DNA from: Leptospirillum ferrooxidans C2-3
Lineage (GTDB): Bacteria; Nitrospirota; Leptospirillia; Leptospirillales; Leptospirillaceae
Direction of reading: 5' to 3'
DNA: 64,000 nt
Assembly (NCBI RefSeq): GCF_000284315.1
Contig: NC_017094.1
Location: 775,486-839,485 of the forward strand
Shown: in pieces, positions 8,894 through 16,218 of the stretch
Numbering within the stretch: the stretch's first letter is position 1
How the letters are laid out: the number at the start of each line of letters is the position of its first letter
Position numbers and translations under genes: made by a program
The notes under the pieces: model-generated
Told to the model about the DNA's origin: nothing
The model's input: only the letters and a program-made list of their open reading frames with translations
Database searches by the model: none

Positions 8894-9268
8894 TTATTTC
8901 ATTGAATGAAGTCCGATCATGTTTCCTTCCGTATCGAATACCAGCGCGATGAATCCGTATTGCCCGATGGAAAACTTTTCCTTGTCGACTTTTCCCCCGT
9001 GATCGGCAGCCCGCTTGGCCTGAACGGCGCAATCCTCGCAATCAAAATACACCAAGGTACTGTTTCCGCCAGAAGGAGCCCCTTCCATCCGGACGAGAGC
9101 GCCGGTAGACCCACAGCCCTTTTCTTCCATGGGGAAAGTCCAGTAGTCCATCTTCCCACCCGGACTTTCCAGCTTCGAGAGACGGGTTTCGAACACGGAT
9201 TCGTAGAATTTCTTGGCCCGGTTCATGTCCTGAACGTAAATTTCGAACCAGCAGACAGCGTTGTTCAT
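8894..9268 (-). CDS. Glyoxalase/bleomycin-resistance-like VOC protein
   Basis: 124 residues, a single-domain VOC protein: NAVCWFEIYVQDMNRAKKFY opening, a central FPMEEKGCG segment and the closing FDTEGNMIGLHS. GGAGGA lies upstream of ATG 9268. VOC proteins bind a metal and handle small electrophiles or act as binding proteins; the substrate is unknown. It probably forms an operon with the two-domain VOC gene downstream. Confidence 0.88.
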   Translation of the reverse strand: MNNAVCWFEIYVQDMNRAKKFYESVFETRLSKLESPGGKMDYWTFPMEEKGCGSTGALVRMEGAPSGGNSTLVYFDCEDCAVQAKRAADHGGKVDKEKFSIGQYGFIALVFDTEGNMIGLHSMK

Positions 9269-9825
9269 GGTATCCTCCAGATTGTTGGGTGTGAATGATC
9301 AAATGGTTCTTACGGAATCGATACCAGTGTACCGCGTCGGAGAAGAGGCTGCTTCTCTTATCTTGCTCTCGTCAGCCGAACCGGGTCCGGCCTTCCAAGA
9401 GTGGCCAGAAGGGCCAGAAGAATGGGCGGGTCGAGCGGGCCCGGGGGGCGAAGGGAGAGTTCGAGGCGTTCCGGATCGAACTCGAAGGCGAGAGCCGTTC
9501 GTCCCTGTACTCCCACAAACGAAGTGAGTAACCCGCTGCGTTCCGTTTGGATTCGGCCTGTAACAGCATCTATGGCCGATTGCACATAACGGTCCTTAAT
9601 ACGAGGGTTCACCTGGGTTCGCCCTTTTCTTCAGCCTGGCCCCCGATCCGCCTGATGCTGGCAGGTCCTGTTCGATCCTCACGGACTGAAAAGCCCATTT
9701 TCGGGAGGGTACGTTGTTCCGGAAGCTTCCGACCCGGCCGTTGACAGCCACGCCGGTTCCGGTAGGCTACCCGTCAGGGAAGACGGGGTTCTCTATGCAG
9801 GTAGAGACTGGCCTGCATTGAACAA
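9269..9825. other. GC-rich gap between VOC genes and transposase
   Basis: About 560 bases without a recognisable gene. A minus-strand frame at 9358-9612 (GTG start) has GC-rich third positions and could be a decayed gene, but I do not recognise the product and see no clear ribosome binding site. The part near 9770-9825 probably belonged to the missing 3' end of the transposase insertion sequence. Confidence 0.4.
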
Positions 9826-10965
9826 TCACTGCGACAGCTTTACACGTCGCACGGTCTGGATGTGCTCGTTTTCGATCTTCCACCTTGCCCGGCCGGCCTT
9901 GGCGAGAGCGACGAGGGTGTCTTCGGTGACCGGATGATCGGTGATCCAGGAATTGTGATAGAGAATCTGGCCTGTCTCCTCGTCGGTGACGGTGAGTTCG
10001 AACCAGTTCGCCAACAGAGCGTCGTCGGTGTCCCGGAGCGGGAGATCGGCCATAAAGCGAAAAGACCAGCACTCCCGGACGACCCTGGGTATCCGCTTGC
10101 CCTTGGCCTTTCCCTGGCTCCTGGCGATGATGACGCTGTGGGTTCCGATCGGGCCTGAACGGGCGAAGTCGACGACCCACTCGGTGATCGTTGGGTGGGA
10201 GGCGGGTTTGCAGGTGAAGAGAAAGTGGAATCCGGCATCCCGCGCTTTCTGGCAGAAGGGCTGGTGGGCATAGAGGTCGTCCCCCAGAAGAGTGACTCCC
10301 CAGGAAGCATAGTGGATCCCCCAGGTGTCGAGCCACCGGGAAGCCGCCCGGATCTCGCAGTCCTGTTTTTCCCGCCCGTCCTCCCGGACGACGAACTCCG
10401 GCGGGAGAGCCACGACCCTGGGCTCTCCGGGGGCCACCAGTGCCGGGGTCATCGCAATGTGACGGTGCAGGACGCTCCCGTCCGAACGGTTGGAAACATG
10501 ACAGGATGGGCAGAGGATCCCGCTGTCCGAGGAGAAAGTGTCGGTTCCGTCCAGAGCGATCAGGACGGTTCCGTTCAAAACCCGATAGTCCGACAGGCAT
10601 CCCTCGGCCCACAGAGCGTATCCGACTTCCTGAATCAGCGGAGCCACCTCCTTCGCCTTGACCGGATCGAGGATGTTCCGGATTTGGGGATCCGTTGGGA
10701 CATCGTGTACGCCGAAGAGGGACTGGACATTGTTCCGGCCGGTCGTCAGAGCAAGATTCCTCTGGAAGGACAGAAAGGAGGGAGACTGAGTGAAGAATAC
10801 GGAGAATGCCGAGCAGGCGGCATCATGCATCGAGTACTTCGTGTTGTTCCCGGGCTTCCGGCCGTCCGGAAGAGCCCGGAAGGCGGTGGAAATCCGGTCG
10901 ACAAGAGGCTGGGCCTTGCTGGGAATGGCATTCGGAGTGGGGTTCGGAATCCGAAGAGTGTCCAT
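9826..10965 (-). pseudogene. ISNCY-like DDE transposase, C-terminus lost
   Basis: 379 residues of an insertion-sequence transposase. Putative DDE residues lie in LIALDGTDTF, LLGDDLYAHQPF and RARWKIENEH. In related transposases the last motif is followed by some 60-80 residues with a His-rich stretch. Here the sequence turns unrelated after the IENE motif (TVRRVKLSQ) and stops, so the catalytic core is present but the end is gone. No terminal inverted repeats could be paired by eye. The exact IS family (ISNCY or related) is a tentative reading. Confidence 0.65.
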
Positions 10966-11148
10966 GTCCCAAGAATGCCGGAAAATATGCGATGTGTCCA
11001 GTGATTTCTACGTGTAAACGTAAGTGATTATTATTAAATCAGATTTCAAATTTTGAATTACTGTTAGAATAGGCTGACAGAACTATTGCCGAAGAGAGCC
11101 AGAAGAATGCTCATGGATTTTCTCGGATCTTGCAGGACTCAGGACATG

Positions 11149-11174
11149 AAAAAAGCCAGCATTTACGCTGGCTT
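11149..11174 (-). terminator. Rho-independent terminator (minus strand)
   Basis: A perfect 8-bp stem (AAGCCAGC/GCTGGCTT, 6-nt loop) is followed on the minus strand by a run of six T. It would end transcription coming leftward from the 11.6-13 kb minus-strand genes or protect the transposase gene from read-through. Confidence 0.6.
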
Positions 11175-11188
11175 GATTACTTTACCGG

Positions 11189-11593
11189 ATGATCTTGGAG
11201 TTCTTTGGATCTGGTAATGGTGGCGGCGGCAACGGCTACCGGGTGCGACTGTGGAAGATCGCGCTGCAGAGATTTGCAAACGAGTCCGGATTGCGTCTTT
11301 CGGTATGCCACTTCCCGCCCGGTACCAGCAAGTGGAACAAGATCGAACATCGCATGTTCAGCTATATCAGCATGAACTGGCGGGGGAAGCCTTTGACCAG
11401 CCATGAAGTCATTGTCAATCTCATTGGCAGCACGACCACGCGAAACGGATTGACGGTCACGGCTGAACTGGATACCAATCTTTACGAAAAGGGCCTTCGT
11501 ATCAGCGATGAGGAGTTGGCTGCCGTCAATCTCAAAAAAGCAGACTTTCACGGCGAATGGAATTATTCCATCGAAAATAACTGTTCAAGTTAA
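11189..11593 (+). pseudogene. ISAzo13-family transposase, C-terminal fragment
   Basis: About 130 residues that match only the last third of ISAzo13-type transposases: GNGYRVRLWK, CHFPPGTSKWNKIEHRMFSYIS and DFHGEWNYSI. Full-length members exceed 400 residues, and the upstream DDE region is absent. The first codons before the GGGGNGY stretch look unrelated. No target duplication or full IS ends were found, so this is a relic. Confidence 0.8.
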
Positions 11594-11607
11594 TATCGGA
11601 CTTGCCC

Positions 11608-11880
11608 TTAGTGGGCGGCCACCTTCGCCTCCAGAGCGGCCAAGCGTTCCCGGATTTCAAGGGCTGTTGTGAGCTTGTCGTCCAAGTGGTGGATTTCCGT
11701 TTTAATCTCGCCACGAACGGAATCGATCTTGTTATCCAGACGGGCAAGGCCGTTGTCGATCTTGTCGTCAAGTCGCTTGATCTCGACTTCGACGCGCGTC
11801 AAGCGTTCCCGAAGATCGCTGATGCCAGGGGCGACGGTTTCCTGGAGAATTTTCTGGATTGCTTCGATGGATGAGGCCAT
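11608..11880 (-). CDS. Small coiled-coil protein
   Basis: 90 residues almost entirely in heptad pattern (LTRVEVEIKRLDDKIDNGLA and onward), predicting one long coiled coil without membrane segment or signal peptide. AAAGGAG sits 5 nt before ATG 11880, so translation is likely. Similar short coiled-coil proteins are common in mobile regions, often without known role. It lies just downstream of an integrase tail on the same strand. Confidence 0.7.
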   Translation of the reverse strand: MASSIEAIQKILQETVAPGISDLRERLTRVEVEIKRLDDKIDNGLARLDNKIDSVRGEIKTEIHHLDDKLTTALEIRERLAALEAKVAAH

Positions 11881-11923
11881 GGGTTCTCCTTTTGGATGAT
11901 TCTACGGGAAGGGAGGCGCTATT

Positions 11924-12075
11924 TCAAGCTCTCTCCACCAAATCCTCCTCCCTCAAATGAGTGTACCTCGCCAACATCTGAAGCGTCTTGTGTCCGGTAA
12001 TCGTCCTGACCTCCATCGTATCAAAACCCTTCTCAAAAAGCCTGTTTGAGGCTTCGTGCTGGAGATCGATGAAGC
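11924..12075 (-). pseudogene. Tyrosine recombinase C-terminal fragment (second integrase relic)
   Basis: About 50 codons ending at TGA 11924 read SFIDLQHEASNRLFEKG, then TGHKTLQMLARYTHLREED. This is the C-terminal catalytic part of an integrase related to the one at 13789. The GH box and the YTHL tyrosine are present, but the HDLR motif has become IDLQ, so the catalytic His/Arg pair is lost. The upstream part is missing; it abuts the stop codon of hicB. Confidence 0.75.
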
Positions 12076-12291
12076 TTAGGGGAAAGAGAGGGCGGGAGTG
12101 TTGGGGAGGGGGATCGGACGACCTATTTCCTTTGCCGCTTCAATCCAAAGTTCAATGGCCGTTTCGACCTCTCTTAGAGCCGCATCACGGGTTCCTCCCC
12201 ATGCGGAGCACCCTTCCAGTTCGTGAACAAAGGCAATAAATCCCTTGTCCTCATCGCTCCAGAAAACTTCAACGGTATAGTGGTCTATCAT
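12076..12291 (-). CDS. hicB: HicB-family antitoxin
   Basis: 71 residues with the HicB partial RNase-H-like fold: VEVFWSDEDKGFIAFVHELE, then GCSAWGGTRDAALREVETAI and a short Pro-rich end. The length fits the short HicB class that has no C-terminal DNA-binding domain. In intact loci HicB neutralises the mRNA-cleaving toxin HicA. Here ATG 12291 overlaps the hicA stop (ATGA), the standard coupled arrangement, but hicA is broken, so this is an antitoxin whose cognate toxin appears dead. Confidence 0.85.
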   Translation of the reverse strand: MIDHYTVEVFWSDEDKGFIAFVHELEGCSAWGGTRDAALREVETAIELWIEAAKEIGRPIPLPNTPALSFP

Positions 12292-12505
12292 GATGAACTC
12301 CCAAATTTCTCAATCATCTTGATCAATTGTCTTGCTTGATATGCTGGAATTCTGCCACTCCGGTTCTGGAGATTCAAGATATCCTTGGTGTCTTTCCTCC
12401 CTTTTTCTCGAATCCCAAGGACATGGCTACCATGCAAGCATCATCGAAGCGAACATCGAGAGGGTTGTTCCGGACCGATTCCAGAAGCTTCCCGAGTTTG
12501 CTCAC
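12288..12505 (-). pseudogene. hicA: Broken HicA toxin gene
   Basis: GTG 12505 (GGAG 8 nt upstream) begins VSKLGKLLESVRNNPLDVRF, then FDDACMVAMSLGFEKKGGK, the HicA N-terminus. The frame then ends (TPRIS stop at 12374). The HicA C-terminus continues in another frame: DILNLQNRSGRIPAYQARQL and KMIEKFG, ending at 12288. Between the two halves about ten residues, including the GSH segment with the catalytic histidine, are missing. A small deletion plus frameshift therefore inactivates the toxin, while the overlap with hicB is preserved. Confidence 0.8.
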
Positions 12506-12549
12506 TTCAGGAGCTCCGCTAGATCTTCGGCTTTCAGGTGAGTCGAGTA
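12502..12549 (-). pseudogene. Integrase C-terminal tail after the group II intron (first relic)
   Basis: The codons following the intron 3' end read HLKAEDLAELLK and stop at TGA 12504-12502. This matches the end of YTHL-type tyrosine recombinases (compare THLKTEDIAEE in the integrase at 13789). The first three codons (YST) derive from the intron's own last bases. The stop overlaps the hicA start (GTGA). It appears to be the 3' exon of an integrase gene once interrupted by the intron. Confidence 0.6.
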
Positions 12550-12667
12550 GCAAGGAACTGTTGCCAGTTCCCCGCCCTCTAAGAACTGGCCGTGCGACTC
12601 TCACCGCAGCCAGCTCAAGCCTTTCAAGGGCCCGGTTTCCACCGGACCCGGCGTTTCCGGCTAGAGG
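12542..12667 (-). ncRNA. 3' fragment of a group II intron (domains V and VI)
   Basis: On the minus strand 12616-12583 forms a canonical 34-nt domain V: outer 8-bp helix GAGCTGGC/GCCAGTTC with the AGC catalytic triad, and an inner helix closed by a GAGA tetraloop. It is followed by domain VI (12582-12542): a GGAACTG/CAGTTCC stem with GCAA loop, an unpaired A in the CTAC strand as candidate branch point, and the end CTACTCGAC. A GC-rich hairpin upstream (about 12627-12652) may be the base of domain IV or III. Domain I and the reverse transcriptase are absent, so it cannot splice alone. Confidence 0.8.
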
Positions 12668-12970
12668 AAGAACGCTCGAAAGCATAACTGCCCCATGTTC
12701 TGTGAAAACATAAGGGAGCGTTCGGCGGCCACCCCAGGATCTTGATCTTGCAAATTGCAAGGTCAAGTTTGAAAACTCCTCGTGGGTGAGGCGAAAGGCG
12801 AATTTCTCTGGAAAACGGGCAGAATTGCGATTGACTTGTTGGAAGAGGCGTTCTGTCTTGACCCCGTATAATCCGGCCAAGTCTGAATCGATCATGACCT
12901 TCTGACCACGAATGAGAAAGATCCGGGAGGTGATGGTTTCGATGGGAACGAGAGAATCGGATTTGGGCAT
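12668..12970 (-). pseudogene. ORF6N-domain protein, 3' end replaced
   Basis: About 100 residues match the ORF6N DNA-binding domain of phage-type regulators: IFLIRGQKVMIDSDLAGLYG, TERLFQQVNRN, FPEKFAFRLT and FTEHGAVMLSSVL. At that point (12668) the frame runs into the intron fragment and then hicA. The frame stays open to 12374, but the product would be a meaningless chimera. The normal C-terminal part of such proteins is missing. The ATG at 12970 is only weakly preceded by a ribosome binding site. Confidence 0.75.
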
Positions 12971-13359
12971 AGGCTCATCAGAGATGGAGGAATTTCAATC
13001 AGGAAGTATGGATTAAGATTATAGAGCCGATTCTGAGAAGTCAATCATGAAAGTAGAATCTACATTAAAAGACAGGGATGGGGAGAAAATAGAAAATCAA
13101 TCACGGAATTCAGATACCCCAAAACTCATACTCGATAAGCAGAAGATCCTTCGGACACTTATGCTTGTCTTTTTGAGCCTCGGCCATTTTATGCTTGATT
13201 TTTCTCATCCAAGACTCTGATGGGAAGAGGTTAAAGCAGGTTTTTGGGCCAAATTATGCTTTTCTGTGAGGCCAAGAAATGGTTGTACTCACACATAAAG
13301 CCGCCAAACGTCCAAGTTACGATTGTTTCCACATCCATCGTGTGTCAGTAGCATCGTCA
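12971..13359. other. AT-rich gap with short repeated motif
   Basis: About 390 bases without a recognised gene. A plus-strand frame at 13047-13220 (57 codons) has no ribosome binding site and no recognised product. The 7-bp word TTATGCT occurs three times between about 13158 and 13260 within similar surroundings, perhaps remains of a duplication. Promoters for ORF6N could lie at the left edge. Confidence 0.35.
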
Positions 13360-13569
13360 TTAAACAGGGGCCACGTCCAGGCTCACTTGGAGAAGAGAGT
13401 TCAACCCTCCTGCTTTTTTTGAGGCATCTAAAATTTCGATGCCAACCATGTGACCTTCCTTGTCGTAGTCCAGAATAATGCCATCAGCCACTTCCTCACT
13501 ACTTTCAATGCTTTCACCGGTCAGATCCAGATAAATGGCGTCTGCCTGTGGATCTATTCTTACCCGCAT
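13360..13569 (-). CDS. DUF2283 family protein
   Basis: 69 residues with the DUF2283 pattern: the MRVRIDPQADAIYLDL opening, a central EEVADGIILDYD and VGIEILDAS. ACAGGAGGAAACC precedes ATG 13569. DUF2283 genes are often paired with DUF4258 genes in a toxin-antitoxin-like layout. Here the last codons of such a partner overlap its start. The molecular role is not established. Confidence 0.85.
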   Translation of the reverse strand: MRVRIDPQADAIYLDLTGESIESSEEVADGIILDYDKEGHMVGIEILDASKKAGGLNSLLQVSLDVAPV

Positions 13570-13640
13570 GGTTTCCTCCTGTCGAAATACGCGGTTATCA
13601 TATACTCGTGATCGTCTTCCCGTGTAACGACTCTCAACAT
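13560..13640 (-). pseudogene. DUF4258-like C-terminal remnant
   Basis: The last 26 codons read LRVVTREDDHEYMITAYFDR and RKPCG, which resembles the C-terminal strand of DUF4258 proteins (VVTREE...VITAYFDRRK). The stop overlaps the DUF2283 start by 10 nt, as in intact pairs. I do not find the N-terminal part upstream, so the gene appears truncated. The call rests on a short match. Confidence 0.5.
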
Positions 13641-13788
13641 CTTTCTTCTTTCAGAATAGCATTTTAAAAAGGAGCATTTGTTACCATTGGTCTCGATTTA
13701 TCCGGATTGGCGATCGTTTCTTCTACAAGGCTCGTCAGGATTTCCCGGCGGTTGATCTGAAAAAAGCGTGAGGATCGTAACGAATCAC

Positions 13789-14703
13789 TTAATGACCCGA
13801 ACTCTTCGTCTGGGCTTCGACCGTTTTCCCGGATCTTTCCTTTTTCAGTTTGTCAATTTCTTCAGCAATGTCTTCTGTCTTTAAATGAGTGTATCTGGAC
13901 AGCATCTGATAGGTTTTGTGACCGGTGATTTTTTTTACCTTTTCCGCGCTCAGCCCCAACTCGAACAGCCTTGACGTGGCTTCGTGCCGGAGATCATGAA
14001 AGGTGAGACCGTTAATCCCAGCCTTCTTGCAAGCGTGAATGAAGACCCAGGTAATGGAATGAGGATCCGTATATCCGAAGACTCTTCCATCTATTCGACG
14101 AGGAATACTCGATAGAATCCGAATAGCTTCTGACGATAAGGAAACGATCCGTACTTCTCCGGTTTTCGTTCCCGGAAGGGTGACTGTCCTCTTTTTTAAG
14201 TCTACATCATCCCAGGTCATTCCATCGATCTCCCCTCGCCTCATGGCGGTTTCAAGGGCAGGAAGGACAATATGAGGGAGGTCTCCTCCATATTTCTCGC
14301 AAGCATCCAGAAGAGCCGTTTCTTCCCCGGGGTTCAGGCGGCGATCCCGGGAAACTCCTCGACCGTAAGGTAGCCGGATGGCCTGGACGGGATTTCCAAG
14401 ACCTGACATGCCCCATTCCTTGCTGGCAACGGTGAAGAGATGCGAAAGGATGACAAGTTCTCTTCTGACAGTCGCTGGTGAGACGGTTGCGAGCCGTTCG
14501 TCACGATACTCTGCAATGTCTCTTCCTTGGATTGTCGCCAGAAATCGTTTTCCAAGACTGTGGATTTTAAGGTTTTCGATTTGCCGGGATTCCTGGTAGG
14601 AGCCTTTTTTCTTTTCCGTGATCTCTGTCAGATAACGATCCAGCGCTTCGGAAAGTGTCGTGTTCTCTGCTTCTTTTCTCGAAAAAAAAGCTCCCCGATC
14701 CAT
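13789..14703 (-). CDS. int: Tyrosine recombinase (island integrase) with an in-frame stop near its N-terminus
   Basis: 304 residues covering a core-binding domain (about 15-100) and a catalytic domain with the Arg in LETAMRRGEIDGMTWDDV, HDLRHEATSRLFE and GHKTYQMLSRYTHL (nucleophile Tyr). The family N-terminus lies upstream: from ATG 14835 the frame reads MAAIRERGSYQ, then TAA (14802-14800), then QAQVIRKGFPSQ into the known frame. A codon for an aromatic residue is usual at that place, so one base change could explain the stop. Restart at ATG 14703 would lack the 44-residue arm-binding part. The gene sits 220 bp from the att site in tRNA-Lys. Confidence 0.85.
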   Translation of the reverse strand: MDRGAFFSRKEAENTTLSEALDRYLTEITEKKKGSYQESRQIENLKIHSLGKRFLATIQGRDIAEYRDERLATVSPATVRRELVILSHLFTVASKEWGMSGLGNPVQAIRLPYGRGVSRDRRLNPGEETALLDACEKYGGDLPHIVLPALETAMRRGEIDGMTWDDVDLKKRTVTLPGTKTGEVRIVSLSSEAIRILSSIPRRIDGRVFGYTDPHSITWVFIHACKKAGINGLTFHDLRHEATSRLFELGLSAEKVKKITGHKTYQMLSRYTHLKTEDIAEEIDKLKKERSGKTVEAQTKSSGH

Positions 14704-14835
14704 TTCGCTTTCGATCAGTCGCGCCCATTTTTCCGCATCGGATTTATTGTTGAAAGTCTTGTATTGGGAGGGGAAGCCCTTTCGAATGACTTGGGCCTGT
14801 TATTGATAAGAACCACGTTCTCGAATTGCCGCCAT
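14704..14835 (-). pseudogene. Integrase 5' part carrying the stop codon
   Basis: 44 codons in frame with the integrase: 11 before the TAA stop at 14802-14800 and 32 after it, ending directly at ATG 14703. The encoded residues (RERGSYQ stop QAQVIRKG, YKTFNNKSDAEKWARLIESE) match the arm-binding beginning of this integrase family. This shows that the annotated 304-residue frame is not the original full gene. Confidence 0.8.
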
Positions 14836-14924
14836 AATTTTAGCCTCCGGAAAAGTGGATTCCGAACAAGCTTATTATGGCATAATTATGGCATAAAATA
14901 TTTTTTAAACAATGGCTTAAATAA

Positions 14925-14972
14925 TGGTGAGCCGCCTGGGTTTCGATCCCAGCACACTCGCCTTAAAAGGGC
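14925..14972. repeat. Right attachment site inside tRNA-Lys
   Basis: 48 bases identical to 4179-4226. It covers the CCA end, acceptor 3' strand, T-arm, variable region and anticodon-arm 3' side of tRNA-Lys. The integrase lies immediately inside the island. The intact tRNA is kept at this junction. Confidence 0.9.
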
Positions 14973-15000
14973 GATGCTCTACCGAATGAGCTAGCGGCTC
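14925..15000 (-). tRNA. tRNA-Lys(TTT)
   Basis: Cloverleaf readable on the minus strand: acceptor GAGCCGC/GCGGCTC, anticodon loop CTTTTAA with anticodon TTT, T-arm with GTTCGA-type loop (GATCGAA), and encoded CCA (14927-14925). Its 3' part is the integration target of the neighbouring island and remains intact. Confidence 0.93.
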
Positions 15001-15168
15001 GAGGGACATTCTGCCGTAAACAGCTTGTTTTGTCAATTGATTATTGGGTGATTGGTGATGGCTGTCTTGAGAGAGTTTTTTGAAGGTGCTCAAGAATTCC
15101 ATTGTGCAGGGGGAATTTCTATAACCATTGAACAAAGAATGAGTTTGGGGAAGTTCCTTTTGTCGGGA

Positions 15169-16218
15169 CTAATGTGGGTTTTCAGTTATGAGCAAATGGC
15201 GCCACACCTCCAGAAAAACCGACAAAATGATTGGCCCGATAAAAAGACCAATTAACCCAAATGTTTCAAGACCCCCAAGTACTCCCAAAAGAATCATGAG
15301 AAACGGGATATGGGATGTTCTGCCGATAAACATGGGTTTGACGAAATGCTCCATTCCACCAGAGACCAGAATGTTCCATGATGCAAAGACAACTGCAGTT
15401 ATGGGATGCCCTGTCGCAAGCAGGTAGATGGTGGCAGGAAGCCAGATGATGGCTGCCCCGATCGGGAACAGGGAAGTGATGAATATGGCTGTCGAGAGTA
15501 GCAGGATGTTTGGAACTCCTGCGATCTTCAAAGCTGGAGCAGCTAAAAGGGCTTGGGCAAGGGATGTAAAAAACAGTCCATAAATGATTCCTTTAGTGGT
15601 CGGTGGGATAACCCCCAACGGCCTTGTCAGGTTTTCGCCCGCAGCAGAATCGGACAGACGGGTGATCTGTTCCCAGACATTTTGTCCATGAAACAAAAAT
15701 GCAAATGTCCCGAGAAGCATGATCAGCAATTTGATCAGCCAGTGCCCCAAACCGGAAGCCAGGGATAAAAACTGGTTCCCGATTTCCATGAGGTGGGATT
15801 CAAGCTTCCCCGTTACACCCGTCAGCATCTGGGTATTGGTTTTCAAGCTGGTTGCCAAAAGGGCAATTTTATGGCCAATGAAGGGAAGGTTGATCAGCCA
15901 TTTTGGAAGAGTTGCAGATGGGTCCTGAAGAAAATCCCTGAGGGACAGTGTTTCTCGGAAGATTTCCTGCCCGATTGGAACAGCCAGAAGTGTCAGTGGC
16001 AAAAGAACCAGAAGGCAAAACAGGAAGACTGTTAGTAATGCTGCCATAAATGGTTGTGGAACCCATTTTTTGATGAATCGTTGTATGGGGGAGAGGGCGA
16101 AGGCCATAATCGCCCCCCAGACAAGCGGTTCCAGATAGGGAGCAATGACCCAGTATGCCAGAACCGTTGCCAGCCCAAACAACAAAAAAAGAGATCTTCC
16201 GCCTTCAGTTCGATTCAT
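15169..16218 (-). CDS. AI-2E/PerM-family membrane transporter
   Basis: 349 residues with the UPF0118/AI-2E family pattern: two N-terminal helices, a long amphipathic middle and C-terminal helices containing FPIGAAIIWLPA and GPIILSVFLEVW. Family members have been linked to export of autoinducer-2 or to Na+/H+ antiport, so the substrate here is open. ATG 16218 overlaps the leuD stop (ATGA), so it is co-transcribed with leuC-leuD. Confidence 0.85.
   Translation of the reverse strand: MNRTEGGRSLFLLFGLATVLAYWVIAPYLEPLVWGAIMAFALSPIQRFIKKWVPQPFMAALLTVFLFCLLVLLPLTLLAVPIGQEIFRETLSLRDFLQDPSATLPKWLINLPFIGHKIALLATSLKTNTQMLTGVTGKLESHLMEIGNQFLSLASGLGHWLIKLLIMLLGTFAFLFHGQNVWEQITRLSDSAAGENLTRPLGVIPPTTKGIIYGLFFTSLAQALLAAPALKIAGVPNILLLSTAIFITSLFPIGAAIIWLPATIYLLATGHPITAVVFASWNILVSGGMEHFVKPMFIGRTSHIPFLMILLGVLGGLETFGLIGLFIGPIILSVFLEVWRHLLITENPH

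Larger units (their letters stand above)
4179..14972. mobile_element. Genomic island integrated in tRNA-Lys (degenerate)
   Basis: A 10.8-kb segment flanked by 48-bp direct repeats, with a tyrosine recombinase next to the tRNA side. The contents are accessory: fragments of hsdM, rhuM, two transposases, a group II intron, hicA, ORF6N and two further integrases, with a few intact genes (EamA transporter, LysR, VOC proteins, HicB, DUF2283, coiled-coil). Parts (about 7.8-11.0 kb) look richer in GC than the core. No conjugation, replication or phage structural genes are visible. With the stop in the integrase, the island is probably immobile unless helped in trans. Confidence 0.85.

Noticed and set aside
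9358-9612. 84-codon GC-rich frame on the minus strand
   Set aside because: Third positions look coding-like, but there is no ribosome binding site and no recognised product.
12374-12970. A single 198-residue ORF6N protein
   Set aside because: The frame passes through a structured group II intron fragment and the 5' part of hicA. Only residues 1 to about 100 match ORF6N.
13047-13220. 57-codon frame on the plus strand
   Set aside because: No ribosome binding site and no recognised product in a decayed AT-rich region.
4179-14972. Intact prophage or ICE
   Set aside because: No structural, packaging, replication or conjugation genes; mostly fragments.
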